Below are positions 23,301-35,419 of a stretch of DNA of 64,000 nt, one piece after another (position 1 is the stretch's first letter; each line of letters begins with the position of its first letter). The position numbers were made by a program, and so were the translations under genes. The notes under the pieces were generated by a model. The model was not told the DNA's origin and ran no database searches. It was given only the letters and a program-made list of their open reading frames with translations. The stretch is taken from assembly GCA_038501625.1 (NCBI GenBank), contig JAZAYU010001061.1:1-64000 (forward strand). The letters run 5' to 3'. The stretch is from Corbicula japonica (Eukaryota; Mollusca; Bivalvia; Venerida; Cyrenidae).

Positions 23301-26300
23301 GAATGTCTTCACATTTCCTATATTACAGACATTTTTCAAGAGTCAAAAACTTTTCATTCTTAACATCAGAATTAGTCTATCAATGTTACGGAATGTCTTC
23401 ACATTCCCAACAAAAAGACATTCTTCAGGTTCAAGTAATGAGTTCAAATTGGGTTTCTCATCAGACATATTTGCCTATGGTCGAAGACTGACTATTCATT
23501 TCCAACGTTTAAGACATTTTTATTACGGTCAAGGGCTGACCTTACATTCCAAATATTAAAGACGTCCCCACAAGGTCAAGGAATGTCTAAATACTTCCAA
23601 AATTAAAACATTATTTCATGCTCATAGACTGACTTTACATTATTAACATTAGATACATCCTTCGTAGGTCAAGTTCTTTTTTCTATCACAAAAAGCATTC
23701 TCGCATCTTCAAGGACTGACTATTTCCAATATTAGAGGCATTCTATCATGGTCAATAAAAGTCTTCACATTTCCAACATTAGAAAAATTCGTCTATGATT
23801 AGGACTTACTTTACTTTCCCAACATCAGAGACATTCTCCCAAGGCAATTAATATCTTAACATTTTCATCATTAAAGCCATTCTTCAGAGATCAAGGACTG
23901 ACTTTAAATTCCCAACATTATAAACATTACCCTTGACAAAAATAACTTAACATTCCTAACATTCGTGATATTCTCTCTTGACCAAAACTAATTTTCCCAA
24001 CATCAGAAAGATTCTCCCAAGGTTGAGGAATTTCTTCCCATTCCCATCATGAAAGACACATTACTCATGGTAAAATATTAATAATTTCCCTGCTTTAGAG
24101 GGACTGACATTACGTTCCCAGTCAAACATAAGAGAACTTTTACCAAGGACAATGAATGTGTTCGCATTCCAAACATTTTAAACACTGATCCAATGTCAAG
24201 GGCTGGTTTTACATTACCAACATAAGAGACATTCTTTCATGGTCGATGGGTGCTTTCATATTCCCAACAGAAGAGACATTCTCCAATGGTCAAGAATTAA
24301 ATTCACTTTCCTATCATCAGAGATATTCTCTAAGGTCAAGGATCAGTCTTCACATTCCCAACATTTGACGCATCAGAGAAAGTCTTCTTTGATCTAGGAC
24401 CAACTTAATTTTCAAATATCGGAGAAATTCTCCCAAGGCAATGAATATTTTACATTCCCATCAATAAAGAAATTCTTCCAAGATCAAAGATCATTCTTCC
24501 CATCATCAGAGAAATTATCTAAGGTCAAGAAATGTCTTCACATTCCCAGCATTTGACACATTCTCCAAAGGTCAAAGACTTTCTTCACATTCCCATCATT
24601 AGTTACATTCTATTATCTATATTGGTCAAGAACGGACTTCACATTCCCCAATTTAGAACAATTCTCCTAGGGACAAAACCTGTCTTCACATTCCCTGAGA
24701 CATTATACCTGAGTAAAGGAATAACTTTACATTCCCAATATTAGATACATTCTCCCAAGTTCAAAGACAGACTTTACAACCCAAAAATGTAGGCATTCTC
24801 CCATGTTCAAAAAACAGACTTCTCATTCCTTAAGAGTCATCCTTCTGACTTTAAATTCCAAACAATGGAGACATTCTCCAGGGGGCAAGGACTGACTTTA
24901 CATAACCAACATTAGAGACTTTCCTCCATGATAAAGGAGTGTCGTGTCTCCAACATTATAGACATTGTTCCGTGGTCAACAATTGACTTCTAACTCAAAA
25001 TATTAGCGACATTTTCACATTGTTAAGTACAAAATTTCCAGCTTCACAGACATTGCCCCATGGTCAATAAATGTCTTCACATTCCCGGCAATAGTGACAT
25101 TTTCCGGTGATCATTGACTGATTCATGGTAAAGGACTTACTAAATATTCCCCAAATAAGACACAATGGTAATGACTCCCTCTGCATTCCTTATATCAGAG
25201 ATATTATTGCCAAGGGCTTCATTTACAATCCTTACATTACAGACGTCTTCACATACTTATAGGACTGACAATAGAAAAACTCTCCCACGGTCAAGGAGAG
25301 ACTTCATATTTCCAAAGTATGAGATATTCTCCATGGCCAAGGGGTGCCATTTCTTTATCAACATTAGATACATTCAACCATGGTCCAACAATGGAGACAT
25401 TCTCCATGGGTCATAACATTTACATAACCAACACTAGAGACATTCCTCCATGGTCAAGGAGTGACTTTACATCTCCAACATTATAGACCTTGTTCCGTGG
25501 TCAATAATTGACTTCTAATTCAAAATATTAGAGTTATTTTCGCGTTGTCATGACTGACTCTTCATTCCAGCTTCATGGAATTGTCCCAAGGCTTACGAAT
25601 GTCTTCACATTCCCGACAAAAGTGATCAAGGACTGTCTTTACATTCCTTACATTAGAAACCTTCTCAACATTAGAAAGATTATTCTATGGTCAAGGACTG
25701 ACTTCATATTCCCATCATAAAATACATATATTAAGGTCAAGAACAGACTGTACATTCCCCTAATTCAAGACAATCTCCAATGGCTGACGTCATATTCCCA
25801 ACATAAGAGACATTCAAACATGGTAAAGGACTAGCTAAGTATTCCCCATATTAAAGGCAATTTTTATTACTCTCTTTCCATTCCTAATATCAGTGATAGT
25901 ATCATGGTCAAGGACTAAATCAACATTCCCAACATAACAGACACCCTTTCATAGTCAATGACTGAATTTACATTCCCAGCATTAGAGACATTATCCCATT
26001 AACAAGGACTTACTTCACATTCCTAACTTTATAGACAATATCGCATGGTCAAGGACTGACTTTACATTCCAAACACTTGAAACGTTTTCTCATCGTAAAG
26101 ACTTCATATAAACAACATAAGAGATTCTCCTTTGGTCAATGACTTACTTCATATACAAAAACAAAAGAGAATTTCTCCCACGTTAAGGAGTGACTTCACA
26201 TTTCCAAAGATATTCTCCTATGGTAAAGGGGTGCCTTTTTGAAATGAACTTTAGAGACATTCTACCATGGCGAAGAAGTGACTTAACATTCACAACATGA

Positions 26301-26880
26301 GAGACATTCTCCCATGGTCAATGACTAACAAAACATTCTAAACATAAGAGACTTTCTCCTATGGTCAATTGAAATATGCCTATCAGGAATCGCCACACTC
26401 ACAAAACAAAGCCTCCCCAAGCATAAAAGAAGAGAGGAAGAGAGCATTTTTGTTATAAGTATGTCAACCCAAACAACACGCCACTAATGACCTTTAACAA
26501 GGACTTACTTCACATTCCCAACTTTATAGACAATATCGCACGGTCATGGACTGACTTTACATTCCAAACACTTGAAACGTTTTCTCATCGTAGAGACTTT
26601 ATATAACAAACATAAGAGATTCTCCTTTGGTCAATGACTTACTTAATATGTAAAGACAAACGAGTATTTCTCCCACGGTAAGGAGTGACTTTACATTTCC
26701 AAAGATATTCTCCTATGGTAAAGGGGTGCCTTTATGTAATCAACTTTAGAGACATTCTACCATGGCGAAGAAGTGACTTAACATTCTTAACATGAGAGAT
26801 ATTCTCCCATGGTCAATGACTAACAAAACATTCTAAACATAAGAGACTTCCTTCTATGGTCAAGTGAAATATGCCTATCA
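20340..26880. repeat. 47-bp satellite-like array, about 6.5 kb
   Basis: Roughly 130-140 diverged copies of 'acattctcccatggtcaagg' + 'actgacttcacattcccaac' + 'attagag', many with truncations. It occupies a single EGFR intron and is invaded near 26370 and 26868 by the 'atcaggaatcgcc' dispersed repeat. ORFs seen in it are artefacts of the repeat. Confidence 0.93.
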
Positions 26881-26985
26881 GGAATCGCCTCACTCGCAAA
26901 ACAAAGCCTCCCCACGCAGAGAAAAAGAAGAGAGGAAGAAAGCATGTTTGTTATAAGTATGTCAACCTAAACAACACGCCACTAA
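25999..26985. repeat. Tandem segmental duplication, about 495 bp
   Basis: The segment starting 'ttaacaaggacttacttcac' at about 25999 recurs from about 26495 with few differences. Both copies carry part of the 47-bp array plus a copy of the dispersed repeat beginning 'gaaatatgcctatcaggaat'. The duplication therefore postdates insertion of that repeat into the array. Confidence 0.8.
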
Positions 26986-28565
26986 TGACCAACGAAAAAG
27001 AGAACCTTTGGGGCTAACGCCTTTGAACGGTCAGTAGCAAAACAGATTGCAACTCGGGGTTTAAATCAGGTTCTAGGGTGCACCAACCTCACACTTGCTC
27101 CAACAGGTTCTCGTATCACAAAACAAGTACAAGTTGTCTATTTTCTCTAGCAAAAGTGTTATCAATGAGACTGGTTAGCTTATCTTTTATTAAATTATGA
27201 GGGAGAGAAGTATATAAAGTAGAAAAATCATAAAGAGGTGAAATATGCATATCAGGAATTGCCACATTCAGAAAACAACAGCCTCCCCACACAGTCAAGA
27301 AGAAGAGAGGGGGAGAGAGCATGGTTAATAAAATAATCAGTTTCAAAAAGGACGCCACCAACAAAAAACAAAAATGAGAACCCGAGGGGTTACCGCCTTG
27401 GAACGGTCAGTGGCAAATCGAATTGCCACTGGGGGTTTAAACCAGGTTCTAGGGTGCACCAACCTCACACTTGCCCCAACAGGTTCTCGTATCACAAGAC
27501 AAGTACAAATTGTCTTGGTGAAATAACTCCAACCCACCCATCAGCTCAACAATGTTGTATGCAAAAGCATACAAACATAAAAACATAAGAAGCTAATAGC
27601 ATTGCAAAGCCAAAGGGCGGGTACTCAATGACCTTTCCGAGACCAGAGCATCTGGAGTAAAATCAGCAAGAACACGATGACACAAACAGAACTCCTGAAA
27701 AATATTTGATTTATGCGGCTTTAAAGCGTCATTTGAATTTTTTATAGAAAAAAATAACTGTTTGCCAGTGGTTTCAAAAACTTTTTCGCAATTATACCTA
27801 ATTACATGTTCTGAGCTGTAAGACAAGATGTTAAGAGTACGGTTAATTTATTGTTGTACAAGAAAAAGAGTTTGCAATAAATCTTGCTTTGTACGGTGTT
27901 TTGTAGATTTAAGGCAAACAAAACATAGCAGGTATTTTTTGTGTTTCGGCTCAACACTGATTCTAAATTTTGTCATTTGTAGAGTGTGTGCAGTATCAAT
28001 ATCAGTTTGAACATTAGTTAAGTGTATACTTGACACAAGAATAACACTATTTAAAGCAGGTGTTAAACAAATCTGTTGTGGAAGTATTGAATACCATTTT
28101 TAAAAAAAGTCGAGGTGGTAATAAAAAGGTAATATATGAATATCAGGAATCGCCACACTCACAAAACATGTCCCCATGCAGCGAAGAAGAAGAGAGGAAG
28201 AGAGAGAGCATGTTTTTTTTATAAATATGCCAATTCAAATAGGACGCCACAAACAATTAACGAAAAAGAGAATCTTTGGGGATACCGCCTTGGAACGATC
28301 AGTGGCAAAACAAATGGGGTTAAACCAGGTTCTATAGTGCATAAACCTCACACTAGTCCCAACAGGTTCTCGTATTACAAAACAAGCACAAGCTGTCTTG
28401 GTGAAATAACTACAACCCATCCGTCGGCTCAACAGTGCTTTATGCAAAAGCACACACACACACACATAAGAAATAAGAAGCTAATAGCATAGCAAAGCAA
28501 AAGGGCGGGTACTCAATGATCTTACCGAGACCAGAGCTCATGGAGTAAAATCAGCAAGAACACGA
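26868..28565. repeat. Repeated 350-430 bp block, three copies
   Basis: A block with 'atatcaggaatcgccac', 'gcctccccacgcag', 'gaagaagagaggaag', then 'acggtcagtggcaaa' and 'aacaggttctcgtatcac' occurs at 26868-27135, 27235-27600 and 28125-28560; a short head-only copy lies at 26370-26500. The last two end in 'aagggcgggtactcaatga' and 'aatcagcaagaacacgatga'. The blocks interrupt the Penelope-like coding remains, so they are either inserted repeats or rearranged pieces of the same element. Confidence 0.75.
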
Positions 28566-29100
28566 TGACAGGGATAAAAGAAACAAATCGAGCTTCTAGA
28601 TTCTTTTAAGAAAAGATATCCCATAAAGCTATTTTTCTTTTTCTTAGAAGAATATACAAGTGATATTTGTTTTTTTTTCCAGTTTGAAAGAGCCTTAGGC
28701 TCAGCGTGTTCTCGTTTACACCATTCATTGCAAAACATATTAAAGACTCTGCTATTTCCGCACAACAGGTATGAAAGTCGATTTTTGATGGAATTCTTTA
28801 TTTCGGATCTTTTGAAATTTAATTGCGATTTCTAAAGTCTTTGATAACACTTAGATCCTCTGAAACGATGTGACCGGCAGGTTGACAGCAGAATTTTGAA
28901 TTTGAACAGTCTCATAATATTTGTTCATTCTCAACAATCTGTAAATTCAAGGTAATTTTGTTGTAATTGAAAATTGTGTTTCTCATTGGTTTGTTGTATT
29001 TATAACAAACGATGGGTGTTTCAGTATTCTTTAAATAATTAGGTATAGCCGATTCAATAGTTGAATCTTTAAATATACTTGGAAGGTCAAACAAATCTAT
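27116..29100 (-). pseudogene. Penelope-like retroelement, broken reverse transcriptase gene
   Basis: Minus-strand fragments, in order: at 28912-29094 a frame with FDLPSIFKDSTIESAIPNYL and later CYKYNKPMRNTIFNYNK; at about 28840-28880 AGHIVSEDL-type text; at 27130-27240 YDFSTLYTSLPHNLIKDKL, the RT segment around the metal-binding region of Penelope-like elements. The frames are separated by stops, frameshifts and inserted repeat blocks, so the gene is dead. The C-terminal catalytic region and GIY-YIG endonuclease are not visible. Family assignment rests on remembered motif wording and was not searched. Confidence 0.65.
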
Positions 29101-29139
29101 ACCTTTATTTAAACGTGAAGTTTTCAGGAAATGTGTGGT

Positions 29140-29280
29140 CGCACAATAAGAGACTTTATCCCATGGTCAATGACTGACTTTTTACTTTAAACATTAGAGA
29201 CATTCTTCTATCATGGTTAAGGATAAACTTCACATTTTCAACATTAGAGACATTCTTCCATGGTCAAGGAGTGACTCCGC
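29140..29280. repeat. Remnant of the 47-bp array
   Basis: About three copies of the same 47-bp unit resume beyond the Penelope-like remains, showing that the retroelement and repeat blocks landed inside the array. Confidence 0.8.
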
Positions 29281-29289
29281 AGTAGTCAG

Positions 29290-29885
29290 GGTTACGTAGT
29301 TTTTACCGATTTGTTTAGGTAACAAAATTTAAAGTTTTATATATTTTATGGTCAATATTAGGCCTTCGTGAACCTACTGCTTTAGTTAGTTAATTTCCGA
29401 AATGTTTAGGCACAATAAAGTAGTTTTACCGATTTGTGTAGGCAGAGTTATGTTGTTTTACAAATTTGTTTTGTGTTAGCAAAGTTAGGTAGTTTTTACC
29501 GATTTGTGTAAGCAGAGTAATGTAGTTTTTAACGATTTGTTTAGGTAAAGTTACGTAGTTTTTACCAATTTGTGTTTGTGTAAGCAAATCTAGGTAGTTT
29601 TTACCGATTTGTGTAAGAAGTGCAAAGTAGTGTTTACAGATTTATGTAAGCAAAGCAAGTTAGTTTTCACCGATTTGTGTAAGCAGAGCAAGTTAGTTTT
29701 TACCAATTTGTTTAAATAGAGCAATGTAATTGGTTTAACCGATTTGTGTAAGCAGAGCAAGTATGTTTTTACCGATTTGTGTAAGCAGTGCAAGGTAGTT
29801 TTTACCGATTTGTGTAGGCAGCGCAATGTAGTTTTTATCATTTTGTGTAAGCAGCGCAAGTTAGATTTTACCGATTTGTAGCAGA
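29290..29885. repeat. 33-bp minisatellite
   Basis: About 16 copies of 'cgatttgtgtaagcagagca' + 'agttagtttttac'. Because 33 is a multiple of three, the minus strand reads open as a repeating CLHKSVKT-like peptide; I treat that as a by-product of the repeat, not a gene. Confidence 0.9.
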
Positions 29886-29899
29886 GTTAGGTTGCATCC

Positions 29900-30965
29900 A
29901 TTTATCATGCGCGTCCGGTAATCTGCCGCAGTAGTCTACTGACACCGCCGGAGGTATTTTAACAATCGCGTTGTGAAAATATCTCAGCAATCGCTTACTT
30001 TTGGACCTATGTTAAGAACATGTTAAAAATTAATACCTGTAAATGATCTTTACATTTATGGTAATTAATTTTTAATGAATACGCCCACTGACCGATTATC
30101 CAATAATTTTAGCAAATAATTCTGATTCATTCATCTAGTCTAAAAATATATGTCCTGTGATAGACATCTAATTAAAACAGATTTTGAAAAATAAGTTAGA
30201 CCCTTAAACACTTAAAATTGCATTTTATTTGCACAAAATTGTGAAGTCAGATTACATTTCCGTCTGTTCCCGCCTATCTGGCAAAACATGTCAATCCATA
30301 ATTCCGCGTATTTTTTTATTCTGCATAAGTGCATTTTTTGTCGTATCAAATAAATATAAAATAAATATATAACAAAGGAAATTATTAAAGACACTTAATC
30401 TTTTAAAATATTCCACTAGGTACCGTGACGTCATTTTAATGCTAACGTAAAACATGGTTGTAAGGGTAAACATTAATAAATTTCCCAAAGTAACAGAGTC
30501 ATGAACAAAACATTTTTGGACATTGCATGCATGAAAGGTTGTTGAAAACTGACACACAGTTATGACACATTTGTCCATTATTGATCGGTAAAAATATAGG
30601 CGATAATGCTCATAGGCGCAAGATTACCGGACGGCATCGTATATTGCTGCGTTATACATGTAAGACTAAAACACTTTGAAATCCTAGTCGTTAGGTCTAC
30701 ATATTGAACAAAACGGTAAACACGTCTAGCATCCTCGGATCTTCACCAAATGTTGCTGTTTTTTGTTTTAAGTCATTCAAAGATTTAAAACTTAACTTAT
30801 CCTTTTTCAAAAAGAAGCGATCATGGCGCTTGAACAGTAAACATTTGTTTGATTACATCACAAATTACTTAATATGACGTAGAGATGTATGTTTTATTGT
30901 GACGTAATTTAACTACTTACTAATGATTTAGTGCTCATTTAATCGGGAGTGAAAAAAGGGTATAT
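29900..30965. other. EGFR intron, nothing supported
   Basis: AT-rich sequence without recognisable exons or repeats. Several TGACGTCA/TGACGTAA-like motifs occur (about 30425, 30876 and 30900). Confidence 0.4.
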
Positions 30966-30969
30966 AATA

Positions 30970-31140
30970 AAAGGAACATTATACCAGTATGCAATCTGTA
31001 GATTTGTATTATTTCTCGTTGCATATGTAAACCACATCACGCTCGACCTTCGGTCTCGCTTGATATCGTTTACATACCCAACTAGACAAATACAAAACCA
31101 AATTGTAAACTCGTATACTATTGCATACATATTGCGCTCT
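30970..31140. repeat. Imperfect palindrome, about 170 bp
   Basis: The arms 'gcatatgtaaaccacatcac' and its diverged complement near 31060-31080 fold around 'gctcgaccttcggtctcgc' (centre about 31041-31059). Outer parts also pair: 'tatgcaatctgtagatttgt' and its complement near 31085-31130. The two strands give similar ORFs because the element is self-complementary. Confidence 0.7.
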
Positions 31141-31569
31141 GATCATGTCATAGTGCGCTGGTCGCTAGTTCTTTTAGGATAAAGCACTGATTTCCTTTTT
31201 TGTGTAATTTAATTTCAGGAGGAAGGGGCATTTATGACGTGTGATTTAGAAGTAGGATGTATATGACAGTTTAACAAAAAAGAATTTAGTTTTGTATAAG
31301 AACCTGTACAAACAAGTTTAATTTTTGTAAATCTGCTTCCTTAAAAAAGTACAAGTTCCGCAGAAAAACAAACACTGTCCAAAATCAACCGTTTACCTCT
31401 TTGCAACCAAAGCAATTTTATTTGGCTGGCAGTGATTATTTATGTCGGATTTTGAAAAGACAAACGAAAATGATTCGACCTTGAAACCAAAATTAGATAT
31501 GATGTATGTCTTAAGTTCCCTAAAGTGAGCTTTTAAAAAGTCTACTTCTGACCAAGAAGCGAACTATAA

Positions 31570-31721
31570 GTATCATGCATGAGTGTGAGGTGAAGATGGA
31601 AAAATCTGTCACCGAGGGTTAACTGTTTTGCGGGAACGAGGCTCTGCCGAGTTCCCGCCAAAACAGTTCACCCGAGGTGACAGATTTTTCTATCTTTACC
31701 GAATTTCTCATGCAAGATACT
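31570..31721. repeat. Palindrome, 152 bp
   Basis: Arms with 'gatggaaaaatctgtcaccg' on the left and 'ggtgacagatttttctatc' on the right fold around 'gcgggaacgaggctctgccg' / 'agttcccgc'. The loop is short and GC-rich, as in the other palindromes of this window. Confidence 0.8.
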
Positions 31722-31959
31722 TTTTCTTGCATACCTTTTATTATTTATAACATTTTTGTGTAAGTATACAAACTTATTTATTTTCATTATGCTGAAATAT
31801 TGACGTTAAAGCAATCTTTTTTATAAATGACGTCACTAACTTGAATATATTACGTCAGATATTTGAAGACGTGACGTCACTCACGTGACTCATTCTACAT
31901 GGGGGGGGTGTAGGATCGAAATTTCCTACACGGGTGAAAACACCGGATGACCTGATCTG

Positions 31960-32060
31960 GTATGCAAGAAAGTGTTGATCCTGATCAACAGGCACAGATG
32001 TGCTGGCTGATCTGCATCTATTATGTCTGCCCATCGGATAACAGCTATATCACATGGAGT
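31960..32060. repeat. Copy of the dispersed 'gatcctgatcaacaggcac' repeat
   Basis: A diverged copy with 'gatgtgctggctgatctgca', immediately flanking the donor of the furin-like exon at 32102. Confidence 0.55.
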
Positions 32061-32101
32061 AAATGTTTAATGACTTGACTGTTATCAACTTCAAAACTTA
32101 C

Positions 32102-32307
32102 AGGACCGGAACATCCAAATGCACACTGCTCATCACATTCCTTGCACGTGTTTTCTGCCTCGTATGTCATCGGCACGTCTTTGCAGCTAGCCAGACAAGT
32201 GTTGTTTGGGGAAGCACGCACATTTTTACAAAGCAAACACTTATCGGGACCTGGTCCCCAGCAGCCATGATCCGAGCACTCGCTATCGCACTTCAGTCCC
32301 ATATCAT
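32102..32307 (-). CDS. EGFR: EGFR exon: first furin-like module after the second L domain
   Basis: A 206-nt exon with acceptor atttcag and donor CCT|GTAAGT; two leading bases make Asp with the upstream exon. It encodes MGLKCDSECSDHGCWGPGPD and ends CKECDEQCAFGCSGP. The C-x3-C-x3-GCWGPGP-x-C pattern is the hallmark start of ErbB domain IV. It follows a 14-kb intron, and the next intron (18.5 kb) contains the nested gene and the satellite array. Confidence 0.94.
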
Positions 32308-32519
32308 CTGAAATAGTTTGTGTGGACGATTAATAACAATCGAGAATATCACTTCTTGTATATTACAGTATATATAATCAAAAACTGTCAGATCATTAAC
32401 GTAAGAATAAACTGGTGTGCGGTTAAACCTCAAACAGGTTTTCTTTTTTTGAATATGTTAGAATAGGGCCTTTCTCCGTGGTCTTTACCCTTTACCCCAT
32501 GGGATTGGCTGTTACATTT

Positions 32520-32606
32520 GGGGGGTTAGCTCAGTTGGTTGTGTCGTCGGAATTGCAGGGATAGGCGCTGTCGCCGTGAAGGTGCGGATTTGCTCCCAGG
32601 TAGAGG
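32520..32606 (+). repeat. tRNA-derived SINE head
   Basis: 'gttagctcagttggttgtgt' is a pol III A-box and 'ggtgcggatttgctccc' a B-box-like segment, with a T-run downstream. The same sequence occurs inverted at 49119-49207 and 49372-49460. The intervening part cannot fold a normal anticodon arm, so it is a SINE rather than a tRNA gene. Confidence 0.7.
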
Positions 32607-32609
32607 CAA

Positions 32610-34330
32610 TATCTTTTTTATTGTATAATAGTTAAATTATATCTCTGTGAAAAGTATTGAAAGTTTTAGAGCAATAGCTCATTAAGCCAGTAATGCCCCA
32701 GTACGAGAGGTATAATTTGAAAAGTCGTTAAGCGTAGCTGTAATATCAGTCTCGATTCGAAGCTGTCACTTTTATTTACAACTTTCAAGGAAGAACATCT
32801 AGTCGTAACTGTGAAGAATTGCTCTCTTAATAACCTTAAGTTTTTAGAATTAGTAACGACGGTATTAGCATTCTGTTTCTGGGATGATAAGACAGAAAGA
32901 TGATTATTCATACAGACATTCCATGTCTCGTCGGGATTCCAAACAAAAATCCTCGCGTAACCGGCATGTGATCCTTTTCTTAACAGATCTGGCACTAAGA
33001 CTTTTGATAAAAAATATACAGATTAAGGCGGTTTATATTCTATCGCAATACAATGGCAGTGGCGTTGCAATCAGTCGTCTACAAACTACTCGTATTTATA
33101 CATTGTAGTTTGTTTCGACATAAAGCGAAACACACTCTATGCTTAATCGATCAGGGAGTCATTTAGCTTTGCAACAAGAGGATCTCCAATTGCTAGAAGG
33201 ATCACTCTCAGTCAGAAGAAATCGAATCTACCAGAAAGAAGTAAATTCCATTGACGATTATAGACTATGTTTACGACCTAAATCAACGGCCACCTTCTGT
33301 TAATCAGATAATACATATTTGCATGTATGTCTATTAAAGAATAAGCATACAAAACGGAGCAGCCACATATCACCGATCAGTTACTTTAATAAAGTGAACA
33401 ATTTACTTTCATAAAGCAAACAATGTAAAGGACGAAATTCAATTTATTTTTCGTTTTTCAAAAACTGTAAGAAGGCTTAACAGGACACAAAAATGAAAAT
33501 GTATTAACCAGAAAAACAACAATAATTGATAATTATCTTCTTCTGCTTTTTATGCCAATCCCTATACGAAAAAATCTATTTAGTGGCTTTTCTTAAGATT
33601 TTTTACGGGCTTTTGAAAATAAGTTAGATCAATTTTCCCTACAAAAGAATTGTCGTTTCCAAGGATATTTTTATTTTTGCTTCCCTATTCAAATACCGAT
33701 AAGCTTGGTCAAGTCTGTTTCTATTTATTTTCTATTTGAATTCCGTAATCACACAACTTTTTTGGCATCTTAAAGCAAGATCTGCCGAGTTACACGTCGA
33801 TGGGTCCAAACTGTGACGGTCAGTTTATTTTTCACTTAAAGGAGTCGCCCCTTACTCAGTATCAGTTCATATTTATTTTAGGGTGAACGCTTTCCCCTTT
33901 TGGTGTTCCTCAAAAGTCTAAACAGAGTCATTCATTTATTTAGAGTTCATGGCGCTACCTACCTTTACGGCAAAGGTAAACCGGAAAGTGTAATAAACTT
34001 TAGTCGATGGAAATCTTCCGCATACAAAACTTATAAAAATCCTTCTGCCAACTGATCAATTCAAGATTTCTTAAAAAGCAATAAGTAGAGAATTTTTTTT
34101 TTCCTACTATTATCAAATAAACGATATCTATTTGCTTCACTTAACAATGTCAGTTTTCAGTCCGGATAGTCGGCTCATCAGTTATCAGATGCCTTTACTA
34201 TGTCCTGGATAAAAAAATATTTGTCCCTGTGACATTTGCGGTTGAATTGGAATTTATGCCTGGAATGCATAGTCAGCACTTGTACAACAAAAACGGGTGT
34301 ATGATGTACAATAAACCATCTCCATATAGT
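32610..34330. other. EGFR intron, nothing supported
   Basis: AT-rich. Reading both strands I find no exon with plausible splice sites and no repeat beyond short runs. Confidence 0.4.
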
Positions 34331-34332
34331 TT

Positions 34333-34440
34333 AATATCATATACCCTATGAATTTAAAGCATTCTGATTGGTCGAGAGCTCCCTACTCGCGAGTCCGAAA
34401 AAAGTGATACCTACCCCGGGAATTAATAACTACCTTTGCT

Positions 34441-34477
<37 letters not shown>

Positions 34478-34512
34478 GAATGCTTTAAATTCATAGGGTA
34501 TATGATATAACA
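34333..34512. mobile_element. MITE-like element with 33-bp TIRs and an ATC microsatellite
   Basis: 'atcataccctatgaattt'-type text, 'aaagcattctga' at 34333-34366, is inverted as 'tcagaatgctttaaattcat' + 'agggtatatgata' at about 34476-34509. The interior includes a (CAT)n run at 34441-34476. It directly abuts the palindrome at 34511. Confidence 0.75.
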
Positions 34513-34653
34513 AGTAAATACTAATGTTGAGGTCGATATGTAGTTTTGCGGACCTGGGTAGTGTGATATCGACCTCGGACTTCGTCCTCGGTCGATATCA
34601 CACTACCCAGGTCCGCAAAACTACATATCGACCTCAACATTAGTATTTATTTG
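34511..34653. repeat. Near-perfect 143-bp palindrome
   Basis: Left arm 'gaggtcgatatgtagttttg' 'cggacctgggtagtgtgata' 'tcgacc' is mirrored exactly on the right. The centre is 'tcggacttcgtcctc'. The arms are about 60 bp with roughly one mismatch, so it must be young or maintained by gene conversion. Confidence 0.9.
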
Positions 34654-35189
34654 TATAATAACTTACTGGGGTGGTAATAATATCGGACCACTTCCTTTAG
34701 TATTTTACCCCCAGATAAAATCTACTACCCAGACTATCAAGAACATTTTACCATATACTGAAATGGTTCGGTCTGCTATTTTGTCCGGACTCTAGTACAG
34801 ATATGGACGAAGTCAATCTAAACGTGATAAAGTCAGAGAAATGATCAATATAGAAATTTCTACTTTTAACATGCAGATGGGCGGTGAATAAATCCGTTAT
34901 CCACAAATAAAAGAGCAAAACGAGTTATTTGCAGACAAGGTGCACTTATCTGAGTTTGATTGTCAATCAGGACATAAAACATTCGAATCGCACTGCATTT
35001 AATTAGCTCTTCACCACAACCAACGTTATGTTTTCCTCAGTAATGAATAGCGGACAGCGCTTTATCCGGTATCAACTAGGGTCTCTGTTTTTTCCAGGGC
35101 TTAGGCATTCTTCATATTCATTCGTATGCCACGCCTGCGCATACTTGCGCAATGCAATCACATCGTACATGGCTGTCTAAATGTAGCAA

Positions 35190-35410
35190 CCGATGGTCCG
35201 GCGTGAGAAATTTCTTTATCGTCTGATTATCCGGCGGGTGATTTAGTCCGAACATCCGGCTTGGTAAATTATGCTTGCGCTTGGTAATATGGCGTGTCTG
35301 CATTTATATCTTCCGATTATCCGGCGTGTGATTTAGTCCAATTATTCGGCTTGAAACATTTTGCTGGCGCCTCATAATCCGGCGTGTCTTCCGATCATCC
35401 GGAGTTGTTG
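35190..35410. repeat. Short TCCGGCGTGT tandem repeat
   Basis: Repeats of 'attatccggcgtgtgattta' and 'ccaattattcggcttg' in about six diverged copies. Confidence 0.6.
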
Positions 35411-35419
35411 GTGATTGAT

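Noticed and set aside
29590..29859. Repeating CLHKSVKT peptide frame on the minus strand
   Set aside because: The 33-bp unit length keeps one frame open automatically; no start context, splice sites or neighbouring exons support a gene.
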